The notes: generated from the sequence alone by a model not told the origin. Counted from the stretch's first letter, positions 18,969-27,390 are shown. The stretch is 38,584 nucleotides of DNA from Bacteroidales bacterium (GCA_018400955.1 JAGYLH010000023.1:1-38584), one strand, 5' to 3'. Made by a program: numbers and translations.

Positions 18969-20327
18969 ATGTATTTAACAAGAAGGAGCTTGGGTTTAAT
19001 AGGGATAGGCATTTTAGTTTTTGCCTATTTTGACCTGTTTACCGATCTCTACTATGTTTCCACTTTGGGTCTTGTGCTTTCTTTTGGGGTGATCATCAAG
19101 TTTGTTCAGGATTTGGGCAAGCGCATCGAAGTGCGTGATTTAATTGTATTTATGGCCCTTTTGCAATGGATTGTCGGGCCGGTGATGGCCTATAATATTT
19201 TGCCGTATGATGAGCTTTATTATATGGCAGTGGATGAGGCTACATATATGCACTATGTGGTTCCGGCTTGTGCTGCATTGATCATTGGGCTTTACTTCCC
19301 AATTACTGATGAAAGAATTATCGACAAACAGGATATCGACCAACTTAAAGCGTTTTTGGCTGATAAAAATTGGTTGGGATATCTGATAGCCGGAATTGGT
19401 TTATTTGCAGGGTTTGCAGGCGAGTTTTTGCCAAGAAGTTTGTCCTTCTTGTTCTTTTTGCTATCTGGCTTACAGTTTGTTGGGGTGTTTATTATACTTT
19501 TCACCGATTCCAAACTCAAATGGATTGCTTTTTCCGGAGTTATGGGAATGGTTATCTTACAGGCTGTACGCATGGGAATGTTTGGAGAATTGATGCTTTG
19601 GTTGATGTTTTCGTTGTTGATTATAGCTTTTGTTTTGAAAATTCCAATGCTTGGAAAAGTTGCAATCCTGTCAGTAGGTTTCATTCTTGTTATGCTGATT
19701 CAATCCACCAAGGAAGAATATCGCATGGCTACATGGTATAGCGTTAGCGACAAAAGTAACAGCGAAATCTATCAGGAAGTGATTATGAGCCGCTTAGAAG
19801 ATCCCTCGGTCCTTTTTGAAACTTCAGCTATGCAAAATATTGGTGCACGTCTTAACCAAGGTTGGATTATTGCCCGAATTATGAATCATATGCCTGAAAA
19901 TCATCCCTTTGTAAAAGGCCAAACCATTGAATCAGCACTTTATGCAGGACTATTGCCACGTGTGTTGGCGCCCAAAAAAGCAATGGCCGGTGGCAGGGCC
20001 AACTTTGAACGATTCACCGGAACAGAATTGCCCGAAACAACTAGCATGGATATTTCTCTCGTAGGCGAAGGATATGCCAATTATGGAGTGCTTGGAGGTA
20101 TATTATTCCTGTTTTTTGTTGGGATGTTCTACAATGTCATTATAATTGGCGTAATTGATTTATCGAAAAAGTATCCAACACTCATATTATGGCTTCCTGT
20201 TTTGTTTTTTCAGGTGATTAAAGCTGAAACTGACTTTGCAACAGTTTTCAATCACTTTACAAAAGCTGCCATGGTGGCATTTATGGTATTTTTTGGGATG
20301 ACTAAAGTGTTGAAAATAAAAATGTAA
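18969..20327 (+). CDS. Wzy-like polysaccharide polymerase, multi-pass membrane protein
   Basis: Integral membrane protein of 452 aa with about ten to twelve hydrophobic segments, for example VLILVFAYF-type helices near the N-terminus and GGILFLFFVGMFYNVIIIGV near the C-terminus. A large soluble loop of roughly 100 residues between helices includes NIGARLNQGWIIARIMNHMP, LPRVLAPKKAMAGGRANFER and TTSMDISLVGEGYANYGVLG. That loop and topology are seen in Wzy-type O-antigen polymerases of Bacteroidota. By that assignment it would join lipid-linked repeat units in the periplasm. Wzy proteins are poorly conserved, so the call rests on topology and context. Confidence 0.75.
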   Translation: MYLTRRSLGLIGIGILVFAYFDLFTDLYYVSTLGLVLSFGVIIKFVQDLGKRIEVRDLIVFMALLQWIVGPVMAYNILPYDELYYMAVDEATYMHYVVPACAALIIGLYFPITDERIIDKQDIDQLKAFLADKNWLGYLIAGIGLFAGFAGEFLPRSLSFLFFLLSGLQFVGVFIILFTDSKLKWIAFSGVMGMVILQAVRMGMFGELMLWLMFSLLIIAFVLKIPMLGKVAILSVGFILVMLIQSTKEEYRMATWYSVSDKSNSEIYQEVIMSRLEDPSVLFETSAMQNIGARLNQGWIIARIMNHMPENHPFVKGQTIESALYAGLLPRVLAPKKAMAGGRANFERFTGTELPETTSMDISLVGEGYANYGVLGGILFLFFVGMFYNVIIIGVIDLSKKYPTLILWLPVLFFQVIKAETDFATVFNHFTKAAMVAFMVFFGMTKVLKIKM

Positions 20328-20337
20328 GGAGCTCGCA

Positions 20338-21336
20338 ATGAAAACAAAGGTGGTCTATTTTTTTCGCAAACCGTTTACAGATTATTTTAGTATCGAGGAA
20401 TTGTTTGGTTTTATTCAGTCAGGTTTGCCAGACAACATAGCCTACAGCAATTATTACCTTAGTAAAACCAGCAAAGGCTTCCTCAATCGCATCAAAAGCT
20501 GTTTCGAAGTAATTCCGCAACAAGGTCAGGTGAACCATATTACAGGCGATGTGCATTTCATTGCTTTTTTGATGCATAAAAAGCGCACTATACTTACCAT
20601 TCATGACCTTGAGGTGCTAAAGCGACTGAGTGGATTTTCGCGCTTTATTGTAAAGCTTGTGTGGTTTACGCTGCCTGCACAACGCGTAAGATATATTACT
20701 GTGATATCCGAATTCACGAAACAGGAACTATTGAAAATGATACGGATAACGCCTGAAAAAATCGTCGTTGTACACAATTGTGTTTCACCTGAAATAACTT
20801 ACAAAGCTTATACTTTCAATGCTGAAAAGCCAAACATTTTACATTTGGGAACAGCACACAATAAAAACCTGGAACGGCTCATCGAGGCTATTGATGGAAT
20901 GAAGGTAAAACTTACTGTGCTTGGACATTTGCGTGAAAACCACAAACAATTGCTGCTTAAGCATAAGATCGACTATGTGAATTACTTTAATTTGCCTTAT
21001 TCTGAGGTGATTAAGCAATACGAACTGGCTGATATCGTGTCATTCGTATCATTATACGAAGGTTTTGGAATGCCAATTATCGAGGCAAATGCTGTAGGCC
21101 GGCCTGTAATAACATCCAATCGAACGAGCATGCCTGAAGTAGCCGGAGATGCCGCATTAATTATAAATCCCGAAAGTGTTGAGGAAATCCGTGAAGCTTT
21201 GACAAAGCTTATCACAGATGCCTCTTTACGAAATGATCTGATTGAAAAAGGACAAAAAAATGTTCAACGTTTCAGGCCAGCAACAGTAGCTGCAAAATAT
21301 GCCGCTCTTTATCAATCGATTGCCGAAAATTCCTAA
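20338..21336 (+). CDS. GT4-family glycosyltransferase
   Basis: Retaining GT-B transferase of 332 aa, short because the N-terminal domain is compact. The segment HITGDVHFIAFLMHKKRTIL and TILTIHDLEVLKRL resemble mannosyltransferase-type GT4 proteins. The donor site carries PNILHLGTAHNKNLERLIEA and the EX7E motif in LYEGFGMPIIEANAVGRPVI (about 240-249), followed by TSMPEVAGDAALIINPESVE. It may use GDP-mannose, given family resemblance and the presence of gmd, but that is inference. Confidence 0.9.
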   Translation: MKTKVVYFFRKPFTDYFSIEELFGFIQSGLPDNIAYSNYYLSKTSKGFLNRIKSCFEVIPQQGQVNHITGDVHFIAFLMHKKRTILTIHDLEVLKRLSGFSRFIVKLVWFTLPAQRVRYITVISEFTKQELLKMIRITPEKIVVVHNCVSPEITYKAYTFNAEKPNILHLGTAHNKNLERLIEAIDGMKVKLTVLGHLRENHKQLLLKHKIDYVNYFNLPYSEVIKQYELADIVSFVSLYEGFGMPIIEANAVGRPVITSNRTSMPEVAGDAALIINPESVEEIREALTKLITDASLRNDLIEKGQKNVQRFRPATVAAKYAALYQSIAENS

Positions 21337-21357
21337 ATCTGAAAACCAAAGATTATC

Positions 21358-22503
21358 ATGAAAACAATACTTTCATTTATCGATTGGTATCTTCCGGGCT
21401 ACCGAGCCGGAGGAACAATCAAAGCTTTTTCTAATCAGGTTGCACATCTTGAAGGTGTTTATCACTTCAAAATAATAACACGGGACACTGATTATTGCGA
21501 AGTAACACCATATTCCGCAGTTCAATCCAATGCATGGAACAAAGTTGCGCCAAATGCTGATGTTTATTATATCTCAGCAGACCAACTGTCAATTTCAAAC
21601 ATAAAAAAGATCGTAAACAGCATCAATTTTGATGTAGTTTTTATTCATGGAGTTTATTCATTCTATTTTTCGATACTACCTGTGATTTTGGTGAGAAACA
21701 AAAAAGTACACACAGTGCTGAGTGCTCATGGAATGATTGGCAAACACTCTCTTTCGGTTAAAAGCACACGTAAAAAAGCATTTTTGAAATTTTCCAAAAT
21801 CACTGGTTTCTACAAAAATGTAGTTTTTCATGCAGCAAATCATGCTGAAGCTGAAGATGTTAAAGAAGCATTAGGGAGCAAGGCGCAAGTAATTATTGCA
21901 GAGGAACTTCCAATGAAAATTGAGCTTGAGCAATGGAAGGCACGAAATAAAGAGGCTGGAATCCTTAGACTTTGCTCGGTTGCACGTATTTCACCCGAAA
22001 AAAACACGCTTTATGCTATAAATTGTTTAAAAACAATTGGCAATGGAAATATTGAATATGATATTTACGGACCTGTTTATAATCAGGATTATTGGAACGA
22101 CTGTCTGAAAAGTATTCAGGAAATGCCGCAAAATATTAAAATTAACTACAAAGGCAGTATTCCGGGAGAGGAGGTTTTGCCTGCATTAAAAAACTATCAT
22201 GCGATGTTTATGCCAACAACAGGTGAAAACTTTGGGCACACAATCCTTGAAAGCTTCATGGCAGGAACGCCTGTAATTATTAGTGAAAACACCCCTTGGA
22301 GAGGATTGCAAAGCAAAAAGGCAGGCTGGGATTTGCCACTTCAAAAAATCGATAGTTTTCATGAAGCTATAAAACTTTTACTCCAAATGAATCAGGAAGA
22401 ATACAATGAGTGGTCTCAGAGAGCCCTCAATTTTGCAAAAGTTTTTATGCAGGACAATAGTATTCGTGATCAAAACATAAAATTGTTTGAAAATGAACAA
22501 TAA
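21358..22503 (+). CDS. GT4-family glycosyltransferase
   Basis: GT-B transferase of 381 aa beginning ILSFIDWYLPGYRAGGTIKA, where the glycine-rich loop follows the first strand as usual. The acceptor-side segment VLSAHGMIGKHSLSVKSTRK is typical. The donor domain has LRLCSVARISPEKNTLYAIN and an EX7E motif in TGENFGHTILESFMAGTPVI. Its last 11 bases overlap the following acyltransferase gene, so the two may be translationally coupled. Confidence 0.9.
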   Translation: MKTILSFIDWYLPGYRAGGTIKAFSNQVAHLEGVYHFKIITRDTDYCEVTPYSAVQSNAWNKVAPNADVYYISADQLSISNIKKIVNSINFDVVFIHGVYSFYFSILPVILVRNKKVHTVLSAHGMIGKHSLSVKSTRKKAFLKFSKITGFYKNVVFHAANHAEAEDVKEALGSKAQVIIAEELPMKIELEQWKARNKEAGILRLCSVARISPEKNTLYAINCLKTIGNGNIEYDIYGPVYNQDYWNDCLKSIQEMPQNIKINYKGSIPGEEVLPALKNYHAMFMPTTGENFGHTILESFMAGTPVIISENTPWRGLQSKKAGWDLPLQKIDSFHEAIKLLLQMNQEEYNEWSQRALNFAKVFMQDNSIRDQNIKLFENEQ

Positions 22504-23047
22504 AACTAACCTGGCCATCTACACTACTGGCAACTTTGATACAGGCGGTGGTGTTATCAAACGCTTGTTTTGGTACTTCTTTAATATTTTGTTTTTTCTC
22601 AATCCGCTTAATCCGTCAAGCAGCATTAAGGTTGTTTTGCTCCGCTTGTTTGGTGCAAAAATTGGCAATGGTGTGGTAATAAAACCTGCAGTAAACATCA
22701 AATACCCTTGGAAACTCGAAATCGGCAACCATAGCTGGATCGGTGAAAAGGCATGGATTGATAACCTTGCCGAAGTGAAAATAGGAGGCAATTGCTGCAT
22801 TTCGCAAGGTGCCATGTTGCTATGTGGCAATCATAATTTCAAGAAAACCAGTTTCGACTTGATAACCAAGCCCATAATTCTTGAAGATGGCGCATGGATT
22901 GGTGCTCACAGCGTTGTTTGTCCGGGAGTGGTTTGCGGCTCACACAGTGTATTGGCAGTGAATTCAGTGGCTACCCGAAACCTTGATTCATACAGTATCT
23001 ACCAGGGAAATCCGGCAATGAAAGTAAAAGATCGTATAATTTCCTAA
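22493..23047 (+). CDS. WcaF-type hexapeptide acetyltransferase
   Basis: Left-handed beta-helix acyltransferase of 184 aa, resembling the colanic acid acetyltransferase WcaF. The ATG at 22493 is chosen over an in-frame TTG six bases upstream. The N-terminus has a hydrophobic stretch (LFWYFFNILFFLNPLNPSSS), then hexapeptide turns including IGNGVVIKPAVNIKYPWKLE and IGGNCCISQGAMLLCG. The His in CGNHNF is the likely catalytic base, and ILEDGAWIGAHSVVCPGVVC and YQGNPAMKVKDR are characteristic of the C-terminal part. It would O-acetylate a sugar of the repeat unit. Confidence 0.88.
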   Translation: MNNKTNLAIYTTGNFDTGGGVIKRLFWYFFNILFFLNPLNPSSSIKVVLLRLFGAKIGNGVVIKPAVNIKYPWKLEIGNHSWIGEKAWIDNLAEVKIGGNCCISQGAMLLCGNHNFKKTSFDLITKPIILEDGAWIGAHSVVCPGVVCGSHSVLAVNSVATRNLDSYSIYQGNPAMKVKDRIIS

Positions 23048-23059
23048 AAACCAACCAAT

Positions 23060-23806
23060 ATGAAAATTTCAATTATTACAATAGCTTACAATAGCGGACA
23101 CTCAATCGCTGATGCCATTAATTCTGTTTTGTCGCAAACATATACTGATATTGAATACATTATCGTCGATGGTAAGTCAAAGGACAATACAGTAGAAGTG
23201 GTTAAGTCATTTGGAGATAGAATATCAAAGTTTGTCAGCGAACCTGATAAAGGCATTTATGATGCTTTGAACAAGGGAGTAAGAATGGCAACAGGAGATG
23301 TAATTGGCTTTATGCATTCAGATGACCTATTTGCTTCGGATACAATCCTTGAAAAAGTAGCCGAAATATTCAAAAATCACGATACCGATTCACTTTATGG
23401 CGATCTTCAGTACGTTTACAAAAATGACACCAATAAAGTGCTTCGCTATTGGAAATCAGGTAAATTTACAATTGGACGGCTCAGAAGGGGATGGATGCCG
23501 CCTCATCCCACCTTTTATGTAAAAAAGAAAATTTACGACCAGCATGGTGTTTTTAATACTGATTTCAGAATAGCTGCCGATTACGATACCATGCTCCGTT
23601 TTCTTGGAAAATATCGCATCACAACACATTACCTGCCTGAAGTTATGGTGAAAATGAGGGTTGGAGGCGCCAGCAACCGGAGTTTGAAAAATATCATCAA
23701 GAAAAGCAAGGAGGATATGAAAGCTATACATGATAACGAATTTGGATCAGTTTTGACACTCGTTCTTAAAAACCTGCGCAAACTAACTCAGTTCATAGTT
23801 AAATAA
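23060..23806 (+). CDS. GT2-family glycosyltransferase (WcaA/WcaE-like)
   Basis: Compact GT-A enzyme of 248 aa. It starts KISIITIAYNSGHSIADAIN, has IIVDGKSKDNTVEVV and the signature PDKGIYDALNKGVRMATGDV, with a DxD-type motif in FMHSDDLFA (about 86-89). WMPPHPTFYVKKKIYDQHG and RIAADYDTMLRFL complete the pattern of colanic-acid-type GT2 enzymes. The C-terminus is short and basic. The ATG follows the previous stop by 12 bases. Confidence 0.9.
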   Translation: MKISIITIAYNSGHSIADAINSVLSQTYTDIEYIIVDGKSKDNTVEVVKSFGDRISKFVSEPDKGIYDALNKGVRMATGDVIGFMHSDDLFASDTILEKVAEIFKNHDTDSLYGDLQYVYKNDTNKVLRYWKSGKFTIGRLRRGWMPPHPTFYVKKKIYDQHGVFNTDFRIAADYDTMLRFLGKYRITTHYLPEVMVKMRVGGASNRSLKNIIKKSKEDMKAIHDNEFGSVLTLVLKNLRKLTQFIVK

Positions 23807-23816
23807 ATCAGAAAAT

Positions 23817-24629
23817 GTGAAAAAGCCATTAATTGTTTTGCCGGCTTTTAACGAAGCCAGACATATTGGATTGTTACTCGAAAGCTTGCACCTCTGCAGG
23901 GAACGAACCATCGTTGTGAACGACGGTTGCACCGATGAAACTGCAGAAATCGTTTTGAATAACGGCTTTCGGATTGTCAATCATGATGTCAATCAAGGGC
24001 TTTCAGCGGTGTATAATACAGCTGCTCAATTTGCAAAAAGCAATGGTTTTGAACATCTTATAATGTTGGATGGTGATGGGCAACACGACGTTGTGCACAT
24101 TGAAGCTTTCGAAAAACTTTTGGAAAATTATGATTTGGTAACTGGAATTCGTTTTGCCCAAACTGCACATATTCCATCATCAAAAATTGCATCCAATTTG
24201 TTTGCCATTCTACTTTTCCGACACATAACCGGTGAGTTGATTCCTGATGTTTCATGTGGTTTTAAGGGTTTTAGAATTGACAAAATTATCGACTCATTTA
24301 ATGATTGCAATGGTTTTGAGGTTATTTACAGTATTTTACTTCATGCAGTTCACCAAAAAATTCCGGTAGCTTATGTAAATATGAAGGCCTTGTATCCTGT
24401 TCAGACTTTTTACTCAACACGAACAACTGAGCTTTTAGGATTGCTGAACGCCTGTAAAAAATACAGCAGCGACCCGATTTTATGGGAAATTGAAAAAAGA
24501 GTATTGACTTCGGATAGTTTTAAAGTTGAACTGAATGACTTTGAAATTGACGCAGTAGCCGGGCTTAATGAGTATGTTTTTAAAACAGACGAAACAAGGG
24601 CAAGACATTTTTTGCAGACAATCAATTAA
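23817..24629 (+). CDS. GT2-family glycosyltransferase (polyprenyl-phosphate sugar synthase-like)
   Basis: GT-A enzyme of 270 aa starting with GTG at 23817. An ATG two bases earlier reads straight into TGA (ATGTGA), so it cannot be the start in this frame. The N-terminus PLIVLPAFNEARHIGLLLES, VVNDGCTDETAEIV, HDVNQGLSAVYNTAAQFAKS and the DxD in IMLDGDGQHD (Asp 85-87) are typical of the DPM1-like branch, which often makes polyprenyl-phosphate-linked sugars. No C-terminal transmembrane segment is visible. It could donate through a lipid carrier to a periplasmic step, but that is inference. Confidence 0.87.
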   Translation: MKKPLIVLPAFNEARHIGLLLESLHLCRERTIVVNDGCTDETAEIVLNNGFRIVNHDVNQGLSAVYNTAAQFAKSNGFEHLIMLDGDGQHDVVHIEAFEKLLENYDLVTGIRFAQTAHIPSSKIASNLFAILLFRHITGELIPDVSCGFKGFRIDKIIDSFNDCNGFEVIYSILLHAVHQKIPVAYVNMKALYPVQTFYSTRTTELLGLLNACKKYSSDPILWEIEKRVLTSDSFKVELNDFEIDAVAGLNEYVFKTDETRARHFLQTIN

Positions 24630-24640
24630 TACATCGTTAT

Positions 24641-25645
24641 ATGGAGAAAGCGAAAGTAAATTTAGGCTATCTGGGATCACTTGATTTATTGCGGGGATTG
24701 GCCGCCCTTGCAGTTGTATTTTTTCACTTTACACATGGGAATCCGGAGTTGCTGAGCAAGGATAATCCTTTGTTTATTGTCGGGAGATATGGTTTTCTGG
24801 GTGTTGAAGTGTTTTTTGTGATTTCAGGTTTTGTGATCCCTTATGCAATGTACAGGGCAAACTATCATATTTCCAGCTTTTGGAAGTTTCTTGGAAAAAG
24901 ATTTGTACGCATAGAGCCTCCTTATCTTGTCAGCATTGCACTCGTATTGCTGTTGAACTTTGCAAGCACCTTGTCACCCTATTACAGAGGTTCTGAATTT
25001 ACAATTGATCCAACTGCGCTTGGATTGCATTTTGCATACCTGAACGCATTTTTCGATTACCCCTGGTACAATGATGTGTATTGGACCCTGGCCATTGAAT
25101 TTCAGTACTATTTATTGATAGCCTTGCTGTTCCCGCTGCTTATCAGCAACAACAAGCTATACAGCTATATAATAATCATCCTGTTCTCAGGTTTGTCGTT
25201 TGTGGTCGACAAGCACAGCCTGATTTTCGCCTACGGCTTACTGTTTGTAGCAGGCATTTTGATGTTTCAATTCAAAGTTGGATATATAAGCAAACAGGAG
25301 TTTGGAATTCTGATTTTGCTAACCCTTATTATGATCTTTGTGCGCTTTGATAAACGCTACCTGATTGCTGCGCTTTTGCCTTATTTCTTTATAATGTATC
25401 TCGACTTCAACGATAAGATTTCAAAGTTTATCGGCAATATTTCTTATTCACTTTATTTGGTTCATATTCCCATCGGAGGTCGGATTATAAACCTGGCCGA
25501 GAATTTTTTACCTAATGAAACGCACCGAAGTATAGCTGTTTTTGTAGCGATAATAGTTTCTGTTGTCTTTGCATGGATTTTTTATAAACTTGTCGAAAAA
25601 CCTGCCTTGAACTGGGCAAAACGATTAAGCTATCAAAAGAAGTAA
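24641..25645 (+). CDS. Membrane O-acyltransferase (acyltransferase 3 family)
   Basis: Integral membrane acyltransferase of 334 aa, OafA/YrhL type, expected to O-acetylate the polymer with the acyl group passed through the membrane. The N-terminal signature LDLLRGLAALAVVFFHFTHG contains the conserved Arg and His. The following segment GFLGVEVFFVISGFVIPYAM and KFLGKRFVRIEPPYLVSIAL match the family. About ten hydrophobic segments are seen, ending in NISYSLYLVHIPIGGRI and ending with LVEKPALNWAK. It is the last gene of the operon: the next 260 bases hold two hairpins and a terminator. Confidence 0.92.
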   Translation: MEKAKVNLGYLGSLDLLRGLAALAVVFFHFTHGNPELLSKDNPLFIVGRYGFLGVEVFFVISGFVIPYAMYRANYHISSFWKFLGKRFVRIEPPYLVSIALVLLLNFASTLSPYYRGSEFTIDPTALGLHFAYLNAFFDYPWYNDVYWTLAIEFQYYLLIALLFPLLISNNKLYSYIIIILFSGLSFVVDKHSLIFAYGLLFVAGILMFQFKVGYISKQEFGILILLTLIMIFVRFDKRYLIAALLPYFFIMYLDFNDKISKFIGNISYSLYLVHIPIGGRIINLAENFLPNETHRSIAVFVAIIVSVVFAWIFYKLVEKPALNWAKRLSYQKK

Positions 25646-25657
25646 ATGTTTTCATTC

Positions 25658-25785
25658 AGTGTTGTCCGGTAAACATTTTTTAAAAAAGATATTTTAGATC
25701 TCGATTCGTCAGCTAACGAATCAATATGTATAACAGTTAGTTATACATTTGGGAGGGGTAGTCTTTAAAAATTTGGCCCGACACT
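25658..25785. repeat. MITE-like or IS-end-like inverted repeat with two internal hairpins
   Basis: The left end TTGTCCGGTAAACATTTTTT (from 25662) and the reverse complement of the right end (25762-25784) match imperfectly over about 22-25 bases, with a TGTC-CGG core. Inside lie two perfect stem-loops: GATTCGT/ACGAATC (25703-25709 with 25716-25722) and ATGTATAAC/GTTATACAT (25726-25734 with 25740-25748). There is no coding capacity and no clear target duplication. It may be a degenerate insertion-sequence end pair or a miniature element; its hairpins may also help end transcription. Confidence 0.35.
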
Positions 25786-25914
25786 TTGGGAGGTGCGATT
25801 GACAATTGAGGAAGTTATTTTGGAAGTTTCACTTAGTTGGTATTCGAACATCTCGCAACAAAATTTTATGAATTAATCCGGCTAAAGCAATAGAACTTTT
25901 CATCAAACAAAATG

Positions 25915-25945
25915 AAGCAACCTCTAATCGGGTTGCTTTATCTAT
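25915..25945 (+). terminator. Intrinsic terminator at the end of the polysaccharide operon
   Basis: AAGCAACC (25915-25922) pairs perfectly with GGTTGCTT (25931-25938) around an eight-base loop, and the stem is followed by a T-rich run (TTTATCTATTTTT). This is the form of a Rho-independent terminator reading on the + strand. It bears on the start of the next gene, since an apparent in-frame ATG at 25912 would be inside it. Confidence 0.6.
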
Positions 25946-25968
25946 TTTTGCTCATATTCTACAAAATC

Positions 25969-26652
25969 ATGTATAACCTTCACAATTTTCATCCTTCCAA
26001 GAGCGAGTATTTACACATAGGATTAATTCCTGATGGTGGCAGGAGATGGGCTGCAAAAAATCGTACCGATCTAACGCATTCCTATGCAGTTTCAAGAAAA
26101 TTAATAAAACAGTTTATTCCTTTATTCATTGAAAAAAAGGTAGATGAGTTGAGTATTTATCTGGCAAGTGCACAAAATTTCAAACGAAGTAAAGAAGAAA
26201 GTGATGCCTTTTTGTTACAAATAAAAGAAGGATTAACAAGGGATGCTCAACACTTTATTGAGGATATGAATGTACAGATAAAAATTGTTGGGAAAATGGA
26301 ACGATTTGCAGGAATTGATTTTGATGATATATTGAATGTTCCTGTTTATCAATCTAATAATCCTAAATTACGCATAAATTTATGTATTGATTACAATCCT
26401 TTGGATGAAATTATTAATGCTTTCTCGCGAACTGATGCTCCCGCAAATTTTCTTGAATTTTTATGGGTGCAGCACCCTGTTAACCTTGTTATCCGAACAG
26501 GCGACGTAAATTTAATCAGCAACTTTTTGCCGCTTCAGACTGCCTATGCGCGATTGTATTTTTCCGAAAAACTGTTTAATGATCTAAAATGGAGTGATGT
26601 CGAATCGTTTATAAATGCATACAGGCAAGCCGATATCAAATACGGGGAGTGA
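25969..26652 (+). CDS. Divergent cis-prenyltransferase (UppS family) with altered catalytic residues
   Basis: Member of the undecaprenyl diphosphate synthase fold, 227 aa from the ATG at 25969. The frame extends to an ATG at 25912, which would add a hydrophobic leader of 19 residues (MKQPLIGLLYLFLLIFYKI), but that region coincides with the terminator hairpin. Recognisable motifs are IGLIPDGGRRWAAK, the SAQNFKRSKEE region and IRTGDVNLISNFLPLQTAYA. Compared with E. coli UppS, Asp26 and Arg30 are kept. However, Asn28 is Gly, Glu198 and Arg200 are Val and Leu, and the Mg-binding Glu213 is Arg (AYARLYF). It may be a non-catalytic partner or an enzyme with a changed site. It directly follows the glycan operon, whose carrier lipid this family makes. 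Confidence 0.82.
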   Translation: MYNLHNFHPSKSEYLHIGLIPDGGRRWAAKNRTDLTHSYAVSRKLIKQFIPLFIEKKVDELSIYLASAQNFKRSKEESDAFLLQIKEGLTRDAQHFIEDMNVQIKIVGKMERFAGIDFDDILNVPVYQSNNPKLRINLCIDYNPLDEIINAFSRTDAPANFLEFLWVQHPVNLVIRTGDVNLISNFLPLQTAYARLYFSEKLFNDLKWSDVESFINAYRQADIKYGE

Positions 26653-26667
26653 TAAATGCGTCTTTAT

Positions 26668-27345
26668 TTACAACGCAAACCTGTCGCTTACATAATAGTT
26701 GATTAGCTTTAAATATTCCAGAATCAACATAGTGGAACTGTAGCGATCTTTCCACCATTTATCGGGTTTAAAAGTAGAGTAAGGGTTGTCTGGCACAATG
26801 ATTTCAATAGGTTGTGGTAAACGTGACAATGATTTCTCAACCATTATTTTGCTCCGATAAGTATGAAAATTCGATGTGACAATTGTTACACTCTTAATCT
26901 CAGGATGTTTTTCAAGATAATTCCTTAAAATAATTGCCTCATCCCTGGTGCTTGCTGCAATATTTTCAAGTACTTCTATAGATTGCTCGGGTACTGAAAG
27001 TAAAATCATTGCTCTTTTAAAAACCTCGGCAGTTCTTTCGATTTTCAGTTTTTCGGCTAGTCCAATATCCAATCCGGCCTGAAATTCGTTGGCAATGACA
27101 ATTTTACATGAATCAAACTTTTCGCAAAGCTCTGCAGCAAACTGTACTCGGTCCGGGACTGGGCCTAACAACACAAAAATCAAATCAGTTTTTGCCGGCT
27201 TATCATTCGTTATGAGTATATTACCCATATTACGTATAAAAACGATTGATAGTAAAATCACTGCAGTAAAAAGAAAAAACAAAATCATTCGTGGTTTAAG
27301 CAGTTTTTTAAATAAGCGACTGTGATATATATAATTTTGAGTCAT
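26668..27345 (-). CDS. SanA/YdcF-type membrane protein (DUF218)
   Basis: Membrane-anchored protein of 225 aa with one N-terminal transmembrane helix (about 19-38, RMILFFLFTAVILLSIVF) and a DUF218 domain outside the cytoplasm. Family elements are TDLIFVLLGPVPDRVQFAAE, the basic turn EKLKIERTAEVFKRAM, STRDEAIILRNYL and VTSNFHTYRSKIMVE. Relatives are linked to cell-envelope integrity and vancomycin resistance, but the reaction is unknown. It converges with the prenyltransferase gene, with 15 bases between their stops. Confidence 0.78.
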   Translation of the reverse strand: MTQNYIYHSRLFKKLLKPRMILFFLFTAVILLSIVFIRNMGNILITNDKPAKTDLIFVLLGPVPDRVQFAAELCEKFDSCKIVIANEFQAGLDIGLAEKLKIERTAEVFKRAMILLSVPEQSIEVLENIAASTRDEAIILRNYLEKHPEIKSVTIVTSNFHTYRSKIMVEKSLSRLPQPIEIIVPDNPYSTFKPDKWWKDRYSSTMLILEYLKLINYYVSDRFAL

Positions 27346-27382
27346 TACTTTTATATCGTCAAGATGATCAATACATTCATTG

Positions 27383-27390
27383 CAAATATA
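27383..27390 (-). promoter_or_regulatory. Candidate -7 box for the SanA/YdcF-type gene
   Basis: On the minus strand TATATTTG (27390 to 27383) fits the Bacteroidota -7 consensus exactly. It lies about 37 bases before the ATG at 27345. No clear TTG is found at the -33 spacing, so this is a moderate call. Confidence 0.4.
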
